Source of the DNA: Maritimibacter alkaliphilus HTCC2654
GTDB taxonomy: Bacteria; Pseudomonadota; Alphaproteobacteria; Rhodobacterales; Rhodobacteraceae
Assembly (NCBI RefSeq): GCF_000152805.1
Contig: NZ_CH902578.1
Location: forward strand, 1,602,162-1,666,161
DNA: 64,000 nucleotides
Direction of reading: 5' to 3'
Part shown: in pieces, positions 33,956 to 41,881 of the stretch
Layout: every line of letters begins with the position of its first letter
Position numbering within the stretch: the first letter of the stretch is position 1
Position numbers and translations under genes: made by a program
The notes under the pieces: generated by a model
The model's input: only the letters and a program-made list of their open reading frames with translations
What the model was told of the DNA's origin: nothing
Database searches by the model: none

Positions 33956-35737
33956 TCACATCGGCCAGAAGATCAGGATCAGCGGAATCGAGGTCGCCAC
34001 GACGATACCCTCGAGCGGCAGGCCCATCCGCCAGTAATCGCCGAAGCGGTAACCGCCGGGGCCAAGGATCAGCGTGTTGTTCTTGTGCCCGATGGGCGTG
34101 AGAAAGGCGCAGGACGCCGCCACCGCCACGGCCATCAGGAACGGGTCGGGGTTCTTGTCGAGCGCCGCCGCCATCTGGATGCCCACAGGGGCCGCGACGA
34201 TGGCCGTCGCAGTGTTGTTCAGCACATCCGACAACGACATGGTGACGACCATCAAAAGCGTGAGCACGGCCCAGGGCGGCAAGCCATTCGTGATCGAGAC
34301 GAGGCCGTTGGCGATGAGTTGCGTGCCCCCGGAGGCTTCCAGCGCCGCGCCCAGCGGGATCATCGAGCCGAGCAGGACGACGACGGGCCATTCGACGTGA
34401 TCGTAGACCTCGGTCAACGGCACGATGCCATTCAGAACGAACCCGATCACGACCGCGCCCAGCGCGACGGGCAGATAGACGAGGCCGAAACTGGCCAGCG
34501 CGACCGCGACGGCGAACATGCCGATGGCGAGCCAGACCTTGCGCTCCTGCGTCACGGCGAGGCCACGTTCGGCCAGTGGGAGCGCGCCCAGCCACTCGGT
34601 CACGGCGGCCTCCTGCCCCGAGGGGACGAGGAGGAGCAGGATATCTCCGGCTTTCACCGGGGTCTTGGCGATCTTGGAGCGGAACTTTTTTTCCGAGCGG
34701 CGGATGCCAAGCAGGACCGCATGACGCCGCCAGTTCAGACCGATGGCCTGTGCGGTCTTGCCGTTGATGCGGCTGTCGTCGGTCACGACCACTTCGATCT
34801 TGGACAGGCCGGCCCCGTCCGCGCGCAACCGCTCCTCTCGCTTGGTGTCGGCGAAGCTGAGGGACAGGGAGGCGCGGAATTCGTCCAGCGCCTCGGGCGT
34901 CGCCTCGAGCACCAGAATGTCGCCTGCCTCGATCTTGGTCGTGCGCTGGGTGCCGTATTTGCGTTTGCCGTCCCGGATCAGGCCGAGGATCACGACGTCG
35001 TTGCTTTCCGCGTCCTCGTAGATCTCCTCGACCCGCTTGCCGACGATCTTCGCCTCGTCGGGAACCACCAGTTCGGCGGTGTAGTCGGAATAATCCTGCA
35101 TCGGGTCGATGGCCGCCCCGCCCTGCTCGGCCTTGGGGATCAGCCGCCAGCCGATGAAGGCGACGAAGACGAGACCGACCAGTGCGGTCAGGGCGCCGAC
35201 GGGGGCGAAGTCGAACATCCGAAACGGCTCGCCCAGGCTTTCACCACGGATCGAAGCGATGATGATGTTGGGCGGGGTGCCGATGAGCGTGGCCATGCCG
35301 CCGAGGATCGTCGCGAAGCTGAGCGGCATGAGGCTGAGGCCCGGCGCGCGGCCCGCCTTGCGCGCGGTCTGGATGTCGACGGGCATCAGAAGCGCGAGCG
35401 CGGCGACGTTATTCATGAAAGCCGACAACACGCCGCCGATCGCGCCCATCACGGCGATATGCGCGCCGAGCTTGCGCGACGAATCCACCAGCGTGCGGGT
35501 GATGAGGAACACCGCGCCGGAACGCACGAGGCCCGCCGACACGATGAGGACCAGCGCGACGATGAGCGTGGCGGGGTGGCCGAAGCCGGAAAAAACCTCG
35601 TCCTTGGGCACGACGCCGATGATCGCACCAAGGATCAGGGCCCCGAAGGCGACCATGTCGTAGCGGAATTTTCCCCAGAGCAGGAGTGCGAAGACGCCGA
35701 CGAACAGCCCGAAGAGAATGATCTGATCCAAAGTCAT
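33956..35737 (-). CDS. SLC13/DASS family transporter with two TrkA-C domains
   Basis: A 593-residue carrier with about eleven transmembrane helices, split by a cytoplasmic insert (about 205-380) holding two RCK/TrkA-C domains. SLC13-type signatures are MNNVAALALLMP, GGMATLIGTPPNIIIASIRG and, in the second repeat, SDVLNNTATAIVAAPVG and LTPIGHKNNTLILGPGGYRFGDYW. Such proteins carry divalent anions such as sulfate, sulfite or dicarboxylates; the TrkA-C insert is typical of the bacterial sulfate/thiosulfate or taurine-linked group. Substrate unknown. It is cotranscribed with the TPR/glycosyltransferase-like gene. Confidence 0.87.
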   Translation of the reverse strand: MTLDQIILFGLFVGVFALLLWGKFRYDMVAFGALILGAIIGVVPKDEVFSGFGHPATLIVALVLIVSAGLVRSGAVFLITRTLVDSSRKLGAHIAVMGAIGGVLSAFMNNVAALALLMPVDIQTARKAGRAPGLSLMPLSFATILGGMATLIGTPPNIIIASIRGESLGEPFRMFDFAPVGALTALVGLVFVAFIGWRLIPKAEQGGAAIDPMQDYSDYTAELVVPDEAKIVGKRVEEIYEDAESNDVVILGLIRDGKRKYGTQRTTKIEAGDILVLEATPEALDEFRASLSLSFADTKREERLRADGAGLSKIEVVVTDDSRINGKTAQAIGLNWRRHAVLLGIRRSEKKFRSKIAKTPVKAGDILLLLVPSGQEAAVTEWLGALPLAERGLAVTQERKVWLAIGMFAVAVALASFGLVYLPVALGAVVIGFVLNGIVPLTEVYDHVEWPVVVLLGSMIPLGAALEASGGTQLIANGLVSITNGLPPWAVLTLLMVVTMSLSDVLNNTATAIVAAPVGIQMAAALDKNPDPFLMAVAVAASCAFLTPIGHKNNTLILGPGGYRFGDYWRMGLPLEGIVVATSIPLILIFWPM

Positions 35738-35768
35738 GCCAAAGGCTTAGCGCCTCGGGCGGCGCGGG

Positions 35769-36362
35769 TCACGCCATAACCACCGGGATGAGCGAGGCGA
35801 GGAGCAGCGTGGCCATGGTCCAGTTGAAGACCGTCAGCCGCCGCGCGTCCGTCAGCCACAGGCGCACCCGCCCGCCCAAGACGGTCCAGACCGACACGGA
35901 AGGCAGGTTCACCGCGCCGAAGACGAGGGCGACCAGCACGACCGCTATGAGCGTGCGCTCGGGCGCATAGGCGGCGATGGCGGTCAGGGCCATCGACCAG
36001 GCTTTCGGGTTGGCCCATTGGAAGGCGGCGGCTTGCAGGAAGGTCATCGGCCGTGCCTCCTGCCCCGTCTGTGTCGGCGCGGCGGCATGTGCGATCTTCC
36101 ACGTGAGCCAACCGAGGTAGAGCACGGCGACGACCTTGAGCAGGTCGTGCAGGATCGGCCAGCGGTCGAAAAGCGCCATGAGACCCGCGCCGACGAGCAC
36201 GATCATCACCGTGAACCCGACCCCGACGCCCAGCATATGCGGCAGCGTGCGCCGAAACCCGAAATTCGCACCCGAGGCCATGAGCATCAGGTTGTTCGGC
36301 CCCGGTGTGAGGGACGAGACGGCCGCGAAGCCGACGAGAGCGATGAGGAGTTCGTGCGTCAT
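35769..36362 (-). CDS. LysE/RhtB family exporter
   Basis: A 197-residue membrane protein with six hydrophobic segments. The N-terminal motif SLTPGPNNLMLMASGANFGFRRTLPHMLGV and FQWANPKAW define the LysE/RhtB superfamily, exporters of amino acids such as lysine, threonine or homoserine lactone. It is divergent from an Lrp-type regulator 82 nt away, the common pairing in which the regulator senses the amino acid and switches on its exporter. Confidence 0.88.
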   Translation of the reverse strand: MTHELLIALVGFAAVSSLTPGPNNLMLMASGANFGFRRTLPHMLGVGVGFTVMIVLVGAGLMALFDRWPILHDLLKVVAVLYLGWLTWKIAHAAAPTQTGQEARPMTFLQAAAFQWANPKAWSMALTAIAAYAPERTLIAVVLVALVFGAVNLPSVSVWTVLGGRVRLWLTDARRLTVFNWTMATLLLASLIPVVMA

Positions 36363-36444
36363 GGCGCAATGATTTCATCGACCGACCGCCCAGGGATTGC
36401 GAATACGTGTTTCCAACGCGATTTCCTTGCAATAATTGTCAGCC
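36363..36444. promoter_or_regulatory. Divergent lysE/lrp control region
   Basis: An 82-nt AT-rich gap with an inverted pair ATTGC (36396-36400) and GCAAT (36429-36433), and a further GCAAT at 36366-36370. Lrp/AsnC proteins bind short inverted AT-rich pairs of this kind, so control of both genes from here is likely. No clear ribosome site for lrp is visible, so its transcript may have a very short leader. Confidence 0.45.
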
Positions 36445-36888
36445 ATGGACCATATGGATCATCGAATATTGCGCGAACTGAAGCGCGACGGGCGGATCGC
36501 AAACACGCAATTGGCGGAGCGAGTCGGGCTGTCGCCCTCGGCCTGCCTGCGCCGCGTGCAGGCGATGGAGAAATCCGGCGTCATCTGCGGCTACCGCGCC
36601 GTGACCGACCCCACCAAGATGGGCACCGGGTTCGTTGCCTTCCTGATGGTCGGGCTGTCGGATCATTCCAAGAAGGCGCTGGAGCGGTTCGAGCGCACCA
36701 TGCTGGCCTGCCCCGAGATCACCGAATGCCACAACATCACCGGGACGGCGGAATACCTGCTGCGAGTCGAGGCGGCGGATCTTGCCGCCTACAAGGCGAT
36801 CCATACGGATGTGGTGAGTGCCTTGGACGGCGTGCGGCAGCTGACCACCCATGTCGTCGTGGGCACCCCGAAGGACGAGCGCGGCTGA
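36445..36888 (+). CDS. Lrp/AsnC family regulator
   Basis: A 147-residue regulator: N-terminal helix-turn-helix (MDHMDHRILRELKRDGRI, then NTQLAERVGLSPSACLRRV) and a C-terminal ligand/oligomerisation (RAM) domain with ITGTAEYLLRVEAADLAAY. The frame extends to a TTG at 36436, but ATG 36445 gives the usual family start; a second ATG at 36454 is also possible. It is likely to control the divergent LysE exporter in response to an amino acid. Confidence 0.88.
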   Translation: MDHMDHRILRELKRDGRIANTQLAERVGLSPSACLRRVQAMEKSGVICGYRAVTDPTKMGTGFVAFLMVGLSDHSKKALERFERTMLACPEITECHNITGTAEYLLRVEAADLAAYKAIHTDVVSALDGVRQLTTHVVVGTPKDERG

Positions 36889-37002
36889 GGGGTTGCGCCG
36901 GGGCCTGCGCCCCGTCGCGGCGGGCCTCGCTGCGCTCGGCCAAGCCCGTGGCGGCCTGTCGCCCCCCCCCGGTCGTTGTGCCTGTGGCGCGTGCGGGACC
37001 GG

Positions 37003-37053
37003 AGGGCCAGCCCTCCGGACCTCCCGAGGTTTTCTTGAAACGAAGAAGAGGGA
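37003..37053. repeat. GC-rich palindrome plus A-rich tail downstream of lrp
   Basis: CCGGAGGGC-CA-GCCCTCCGG is a near-perfect palindrome followed by ACCTC-CC-GAGGTTTTCTTGAA and GAAGAAGAGG. It occupies the gap before yebC. The palindrome could end the lrp transcript, and the overall form resembles dispersed 3'-end elements that I recall from roseobacter genomes. Only one copy is seen in this window. Confidence 0.4.
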
Positions 37054-37123
37054 CGCGGGCTTGCGAGCCACCGGGGTGGTGACATATAGAGGCGCGACGC
37101 AATGAATACGCATGGAGGCATGC

Positions 37124-37864
37124 ATGGCTGGCCACTCAAAATGGGCGAATATCCAGCACCGCAAGGGGCGGCAGGACGCCGCGCGCTCGAAGCTTTTTTC
37201 GAAGCTCGCCAAGGAAATCACCGTGGCTGCCAAGATGGGCGACCCGGACCCGGACAAGAACCCGCGCCTCAGGCTCGCGGTGAAGGAAGCCAAGTCGAAC
37301 TCGGTGCCGAAGGACGTGATCGACCGCGCGATCAAGAAATCGCAGGCCGGTGAAGGCGACGATTACGAAGAGATCCGGTACGAGGGATACGGCCCGAACG
37401 GGGTGGCGGTGATCGTCGAGGCGATGACCGATAACCGCAACCGCACCGCGTCCACCGTGCGCTCGACCTTTTCGAAGAACGGCGGGAATCTGGGTGAAAC
37501 CGGATCGGTCGGGTTCATGTTCGACCGGATGGGCGAAGTGGTCTATCCGGCTTCGGTGGGCGATGCCGATACCGTCATGATGGCCGCGATCGAGGCGGGC
37601 GCGATGGATGTGGAAAGCTCGGAGGACGGGCATATCATCTATTGCGCCGACACGGATCTGAACGAGGTATCGACGGCGCTGGAAGCGGAACTCGGTGAAT
37701 CCGAGTCGACCAAGCTGATCTGGAAGCCGACGACCACGACCGAGATGGATCTCGAGTCGATGCAGAAGCTGATGAAGCTGATCGACGCGCTTGAGGATGA
37801 CGACGACGTTCAGCGCGTGACGACCAACTTCGAGGCGCCCGACGAGGTTATGGAACAACTCTGA
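37124..37864 (+). CDS. yebC: YebC/TACO1 family protein
   Basis: A 246-residue protein starting [32 protein letters not shown] (the classic YebC N terminus), with [27 protein letters not shown] and [13 protein letters not shown]. Family members act on translation of polyproline stretches or as transcription factors; the bacterial role is still debated. An in-frame ATG at 37112 is rejected because GGAGG (37114-37118) lies 5 nt before ATG 37124. A very strong terminator follows. Confidence 0.94.
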   Translation: MAGHSKWANIQHRKGRQDAARSKLFSKLAKEITVAAKMGDPDPDKNPRLRLAVKEAKSNSVPKDVIDRAIKKSQAGEGDDYEEIRYEGYGPNGVAVIVEAMTDNRNRTASTVRSTFSKNGGNLGETGSVGFMFDRMGEVVYPASVGDADTVMMAAIEAGAMDVESSEDGHIIYCADTDLNEVSTALEAELGESESTKLIWKPTTTTEMDLESMQKLMKLIDALEDDDDVQRVTTNFEAPDEVMEQL

Positions 37865-37890
37865 TCGTCAGGGTCGTTTTCGAACATCCG

Positions 37891-37928
37891 AACCGGCGCA
37901 CGGCCCCTGTGCGCCGGTTTTTCTTTTC
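37891..37928 (+). terminator. Intrinsic terminator after yebC
   Basis: A perfect 11-bp stem AACCGGCGCAC (37891-37901) and GTGCGCCGGTT (37909-37919), loop GGCCCCT, then TTTCTTTT. It isolates yebC from the pirin gene. Confidence 0.92.
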
Positions 37929-37976
37929 CCTTTCGCGTATCGGCCCCACTTTGGGAGCAGGCGAGAGGAGAGAAAC

Positions 37977-38897
37977 ATGAGCTGGAACCCCACCCTGCCC
38001 ACCGGCGCGACGCCGGACGATATCGAGACGGTGATCGTGCCGCGCAGCCGTGACATCGGCCCGTTCGAGGTGCGCCGCGCCCTGCCCGCCGCCGGGCGCC
38101 GCTTGGTCGGGCCGTTCGTGTTTTTCGACCATTTCGGCCCGGTCGAGTTCGTCACCGGCGAAGGGATGGACCTGCAGCCCCACCCCCACATCGGGCTCGG
38201 CACTGTGACCTATGTCGTCGAGGGGGAGTTCGAGCATCGCGACTCGCTCGGCACCCGGCAGATGATCCGGCCCGGAGCGGTGAACTGGATGGTGGCGGGG
38301 AGCGGTATCGCGCATTCCGAGCGCACGACGCCGCAGACGCGCGCGGCGCCGTCGAGCTTGCTCGGGCTTCAGACATGGGTGGCCTTGCCGGAAGACGAGG
38401 AGGATCGCGATGCCTCGTTCGAGCATCATGGCGAGGGCGCGCTTCCGGTGCTGGAGGGCGAAGGCAAGTCGCTCAGGCTCATCATGGGGCGCGGCTGGGG
38501 CGAACGGGCTCCGGTCACGACGTTCCACGACATGTTCTATGCCGATGTGACGCTCGAGGCCGGGGCGAAGATCCCTTTGCCCGACGAACACGAGGATCGG
38601 GGGGCCTATGTGCTGTCCGGCAGCATCGCGGTCGCGGGCGAGGTCTATGAGGCCGGGCGCATGATGGTGTTCCGGCCGGGGGACGCGATGACACTGACGG
38701 CAGGGCCGCAGGGTGCGCGGCTTATGCTGCTCGGGGGCGAGACGCTGAACGGCCCGCGCCACATCTGGTGGAACTTCGTCTCGTCGTCGAAGGACAAGAT
38801 CGAAGAGGCCAAGATGGCCTGGGCGACGGGGGCCTGGGCCAAGGACAAGTTCCGCCTGCCGCCGGGCGACGATGAGGAGTTCGTGCCGCTGCCCTGA
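37977..38897 (+). CDS. Pirin family protein
   Basis: A 306-residue bicupin. The N-terminal cupin contains the iron ligands of pirins in the expected order: H69 and H71 in QPHPHIGLGTVTYV, H113 and E115 in GSGIAHSERT, plus FFDHFGP. Pirins bind Fe(II); activities reported include quercetin dioxygenase and redox-dependent co-regulation. The C-terminal cupin carries RGAYVLSGSIAV. It is a single gene between a terminator and a convergent operon. Confidence 0.9.
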   Translation: MSWNPTLPTGATPDDIETVIVPRSRDIGPFEVRRALPAAGRRLVGPFVFFDHFGPVEFVTGEGMDLQPHPHIGLGTVTYVVEGEFEHRDSLGTRQMIRPGAVNWMVAGSGIAHSERTTPQTRAAPSSLLGLQTWVALPEDEEDRDASFEHHGEGALPVLEGEGKSLRLIMGRGWGERAPVTTFHDMFYADVTLEAGAKIPLPDEHEDRGAYVLSGSIAVAGEVYEAGRMMVFRPGDAMTLTAGPQGARLMLLGGETLNGPRHIWWNFVSSSKDKIEEAKMAWATGAWAKDKFRLPPGDDEEFVPLP

Positions 38898-38925
38898 CCC
38901 GGTTCACCCGGACGCAGCCGCCCAG

Positions 38926-39375
38926 TCAGTGCACCCGACCCGCCGACACCGGCGTCGCGGCGAGACGGCTGAGGGCGACGCCCGCGCGTTCTGCGAGCGA
39001 GACGAGGCTCGGCGCGAGATCGGCGCGCACCAGCAGGGTCGCCATCAGCATCGCATCGTCCCGGTCGCCTGCGAGCGCGGCACTCACGACCTGCGCGATG
39101 CACGCTTCGTCACCGCCGAGGCATTTGCACGTCAAGTGGTGGCGCATCAGGGGACGGCGGCCATAGAGGTGGCACAACTCGCAAAGCGATCCGATGGCCG
39201 ACATCGCCTCGCGCCCGCCGTAGGGGCCGGTTTCGGCCTCGAACGCCTGTCGCACCGACGCATCCGCCGCGCCTCCGACGAGCCTGAGGCACAGGACCGC
39301 GCCGGCCTCGACCGCCCCCAACTCGTCCAGCAGGCCGACGGCCGCGCCGCCACGGGGGATCACCGACCCGTCCAT
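38926..39375 (-). CDS. Cys/His-rich protein in the hemP operon, unknown function
   Basis: A 149-residue soluble protein that I cannot assign. The middle holds a dense metal-binding candidate: C65-E-L-C68-H69, then RHH (H79, H80), C83-K-C85 and C92. CxxCH is the haem-c attachment pattern, but there is no signal peptide, so a zinc, iron or iron-sulfur site is more likely. Helices flank this core. It starts 7 nt after the hemP stop with GAGG before its ATG, so it is the third gene of the 54-aa ORF/hemP operon; a role in iron or haem handling is inferred from that only. Confidence 0.72.
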   Translation of the reverse strand: MDGSVIPRGGAAVGLLDELGAVEAGAVLCLRLVGGAADASVRQAFEAETGPYGGREAMSAIGSLCELCHLYGRRPLMRHHLTCKCLGGDEACIAQVVSAALAGDRDDAMLMATLLVRADLAPSLVSLAERAGVALSRLAATPVSAGRVH

Positions 39376-39382
39376 CCGCGCC

Positions 39383-39541
39383 TCACTTCGTCAGGATGAG
39401 CTTGCCCGCGCGCGTGATGCGCAGGGTGTAGAGCGCGTCGCCCAGCATGATCTTGGCGGTCCGGCCGCCCAGCGTCAGTTCTTCGGCCCGGTGGAGCGGA
39501 CAGGGCGCTTCGCGGAGAGTTTCGTTGGACATCGCGTTCAT
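39383..39541 (-). CDS. hemP: Hemin uptake protein HemP
   Basis: A 52-residue protein, MNAMSNETLREAPCPLHR and so on, ending in the family signature GDALYTLRITRAGKLILTK. HemP proteins are short, associated with haem uptake loci and reported to help expression of the haem receptor gene. The frame is open to 39580, but ATG 39541 overlaps the stop of the preceding 54-codon ORF by ATGA, which argues for coupled translation from here. No haem receptor or transporter gene is adjacent. Confidence 0.85.
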   Translation of the reverse strand: MNAMSNETLREAPCPLHRAEELTLGGRTAKIMLGDALYTLRITRAGKLILTK

Positions 39542-39702
39542 CGGCTCGTCTCCGTCGTCGTCAGGCGGTCGAGAAGCCATTCGAACCCGTATCCCTGTCC
39601 AAGGCCCGCCTCGGCGAGCAGTTCCATGATTTCCGTGCGGGCGCGGTGTCCGTCACCCCCACCGATCACACCCGTCGAGCGGGACTCTTGCGCGTTTCTC
39701 AT
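39538..39702 (-). CDS. 54-residue ORF translationally coupled to hemP, unknown function
   Basis: A short gene encoding MRNAQESRSTGVIGGG, then a predicted helix RTEIMELLAEAGLGQGYGFE and WLLDRLTTTETSR. ATG 39702 has GAGGAAA 4 nt upstream, a good ribosome site, and the stop overlaps the hemP start as ATGA. I recognise no family. The arrangement suggests a leader gene whose translation opens hemP, or a small helical partner of HemP. Codon usage is similar to that of its neighbours. It is too short for default gene callers and may be missing from annotations. Confidence 0.68.
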   Translation of the reverse strand: MRNAQESRSTGVIGGGDGHRARTEIMELLAEAGLGQGYGFEWLLDRLTTTETSR

Positions 39703-39772
39703 GATCTTTCCTCGGTCTGACCTCTGGCTGGCCCGACGAGGGTTGCGGGTGGCTGGAGGGGATCACAAGTCA

Positions 39773-39801
39773 AATCTGACAAATTCAGTCGGATTAGTCA
39801 A
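39773..39801 (-). promoter_or_regulatory. Candidate promoter of the hemP operon
   Basis: Reading the minus strand, TTGACT (39801-39796) could be the -35 and CAGATT (39778-39773) a weak -10 with a 17-nt spacer. The spacer contains the inverted repeat CTGA-ATTTG-TCAG (39776-39788), a plausible operator for an iron regulator. It does not match the Irr consensus that I know; a RirA or other iron box is possible. Position relative to the 54-aa ORF, about 70 nt, is suitable. Confidence 0.4.
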
Positions 39802-39850
39802 TCGCGGTTTCGCGCTTGCACCCCGGCGCGCTTCCGGGTCACTTGTCGCC

Positions 39851-40762
39851 ATGTCGGACGCAAGCGATGCTGCACCCTCCAACCCCATGGTCGGTGTGTT
39901 CTGGATGGTGGTCACGGGCCTGCTTTTCGTGGGCTTCACGGCGATCGTGAAATCGACCGGGGGGCGGCTGCCCGCCGCCGAAACCGCGTGGTTGCGCTAT
40001 GTTCTGGGGCTTTTGTTCTTCGTGCCTTTCGCGCGGCGCATCCTGTCGATCCGACTCGATGGGCCGACACTTGGCCTGCTCGTCATTCGCGGCCTGTTCC
40101 ATGCGGTCGGTGTCATCGCGTGGTTCTTTGCGATGACCCGCATCCCCTTGGCCGAGGTGACGGCGATCAATTACCTCAACCCGGTGTTCGTGACGGTCGG
40201 CGCCGCGCTGTTCCTTGGCGAAAAGCTCGCCTTCCGCAGAATCGCGGCCATCGCTGTGGCGCTTGTCGGCGCGCTCGTGATCCTGCGCCCCGGCGTGCGC
40301 GAGATCGAGCCGGGGCACTGGGCGATGATCGGAACTTCGCTCGCCTTCGCCGTCGCCTATCTGATCCTCGGCCCGATTTCGAAACGGGTGGAGCCGTTCG
40401 TGATCGTCGCCATGCTGTCGCTCACCGTGGCACTGGCCCTGACCCCGGTCGCGCTGATGAACTGGGTAACGCCGACCTGGAGCGAGATCGGATGGCTTTT
40501 CGCCGTCGCGGCCTTCGCCACCGCAGGGCATTACACGATGACGCTGGCCTTCGCGGCGGCCCCGCTGACCGTGACGCAGCCGATCACCTTCCTGCAACTT
40601 GTCTGGTCCGTCGCGCTCGGCGCGGTCTTCTTCGGCGAAGGTGTGGACCCGTGGGTGATCGCAGGCGGCGGCATGATTATCACCGCCGTCAGTTTCATCA
40701 CCTTCCGCGAGGCCATTCTGAAGCGTCGGGTGACGCCCGGCACGAACCAGACGAAATTCTGA
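39851..40762 (+). CDS. EamA/DMT superfamily transporter
   Basis: A 303-residue membrane protein with ten predicted helices in two EamA repeats (FWMVVTGLLFVGFTAIVKSTG and MIGTSLAFAVAYLILGPISK start the halves). The motif ALFLGEKLAFRRIAAIAVALVGALVILRPG (in two pieces) is typical of DMT permeases exporting metabolites or amino acids. ATG 39851 is chosen; the open frame to 39491 crosses the divergent hemP operon and is not family-like. Substrate unknown. Confidence 0.87.
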   Translation: MSDASDAAPSNPMVGVFWMVVTGLLFVGFTAIVKSTGGRLPAAETAWLRYVLGLLFFVPFARRILSIRLDGPTLGLLVIRGLFHAVGVIAWFFAMTRIPLAEVTAINYLNPVFVTVGAALFLGEKLAFRRIAAIAVALVGALVILRPGVREIEPGHWAMIGTSLAFAVAYLILGPISKRVEPFVIVAMLSLTVALALTPVALMNWVTPTWSEIGWLFAVAAFATAGHYTMTLAFAAAPLTVTQPITFLQLVWSVALGAVFFGEGVDPWVIAGGGMIITAVSFITFREAILKRRVTPGTNQTKF

Positions 40763-40765
40763 GGT

Positions 40766-41752
40766 TCAGAGCATCCCCGGAACGACCAGGTCGGGCGGGC
40801 GGTGACCGTCGTCGAAGGTCTTGATATTGATGATGACCTTCTCGCCCATTTCGATCCGGCCTTCGACCGTCGCCGACCCCATGTGAGGCAGCAGAACCGC
40901 GTTGTCGAGTTCGCGCAGGCGCGGGTTCACCTCGTGCCCGTGTTCGAACACGTCGAGCCCCGCGCCGCCGATCTCGCCCGCCCGCAGCATCCGGGTCAGC
41001 GCGTTCTCGTCGATCACCTCGCCGCGCGAGGTGTTGATGATGACCGCCTCGGGCTTCATCAGCTTCAGCCGCCGCGCGTTCATCAGGTGGAAGGTGGAGG
41101 GCGTGTGCGGGCAGTTGATCGACAGAACGTCGACCCGGCTGACCATCTGGTCGAGGCTTTCCCAATAGGTCGCCTTGTGCTCGGCCTCGATATCGGGGTG
41201 GAGTTGTTTTCGGTTGTGGTAATGGACCTGCATCCCGAACGCATTGGCGCGACGGGCGACCGCCTGACCGATCCGGCCCATGCCGAGGATGCCGAGACGT
41301 TTGCCGGCGATGCGCCGCCCAAGGCTTGCGGTCGGCGCCCAGCCCTTCCATTCGCCCTGTGCCATCTTGCGGATGCCTTCGGGCAGTTTGCGGGTCACCG
41401 CGATAATCATGGCCATCGCCATATCCGCCGTGTCATCGGCCGAAACGCCGGGCGTGTTCGACACCAGAATGCCCCGCTGGCGGGCGGTCTGAACGTCGAT
41501 GTGATCGACGCCCGCGCCATAGTTCGCGACGAGTTTCAGGTTGTCGCCGGCCTGTGCCAGCAGCCCTTGGTCGATCTGATCGGTGAGTGTCGGCACCAGC
41601 ACGTCGGCGCGGCGCATTGCATCCGCCAGCGCCTCGCGCGTCATGGGCACGTCGTTCTCGTTCAATTCGACGTCGAAGAGTTCGGCCATCCGCTTTTCGA
41701 CCGCCTCGGGCAACCGTCGCGTAACGACAACACTCAACCGCTTCCGAGCCAT
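40766..41752 (-). CDS. D-2-hydroxyacid dehydrogenase, glyoxylate/hydroxypyruvate reductase type
   Basis: A 328-residue NAD(P)H-dependent reductase. The nucleotide fold shows GILGMGRIGQAVARRANAFGM (154-174); the substrate loop is VANYGAGVDHID. Catalytic residues of the family are visible: R243 in NTSRGEVIDE, a glutamate at 270-274 and H290 in LLPHMGSAT. HYHNR at 177-181 after beta-2 is common in NADPH-using glyoxylate reductases. The likely reaction is glyoxylate to glycolate or hydroxypyruvate to glycerate. GGGAGG before ATG 41752 fixes the start, although the frame extends to 41863. Confidence 0.88.
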   Translation of the reverse strand: MARKRLSVVVTRRLPEAVEKRMAELFDVELNENDVPMTREALADAMRRADVLVPTLTDQIDQGLLAQAGDNLKLVANYGAGVDHIDVQTARQRGILVSNTPGVSADDTADMAMAMIIAVTRKLPEGIRKMAQGEWKGWAPTASLGRRIAGKRLGILGMGRIGQAVARRANAFGMQVHYHNRKQLHPDIEAEHKATYWESLDQMVSRVDVLSINCPHTPSTFHLMNARRLKLMKPEAVIINTSRGEVIDENALTRMLRAGEIGGAGLDVFEHGHEVNPRLRELDNAVLLPHMGSATVEGRIEMGEKVIINIKTFDDGHRPPDLVVPGML

Positions 41753-41881
41753 GCCCTGCCTCCCGTGGCTTTTCAATTCAGCGCATCGGTGGCATCGTGT
41801 CAGGGAACGCAAAAAGGCACAAGCGCAGGATAATAAAATTGCGCGGCCAATAATCGACAACACGCGTTCACGGGCAGAGCG

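Noticed and set aside
33512..35779. 755-codon plus frame opposite the SLC13 gene
   Set aside because: Low-complexity Arg/Asp/His-rich translation typical of antisense shadows.
39173..39187. CELCH in the hemP-operon protein as a c-type haem site
   Set aside because: The protein has no signal peptide, so cytochrome c maturation is not expected; metal binding is more likely.
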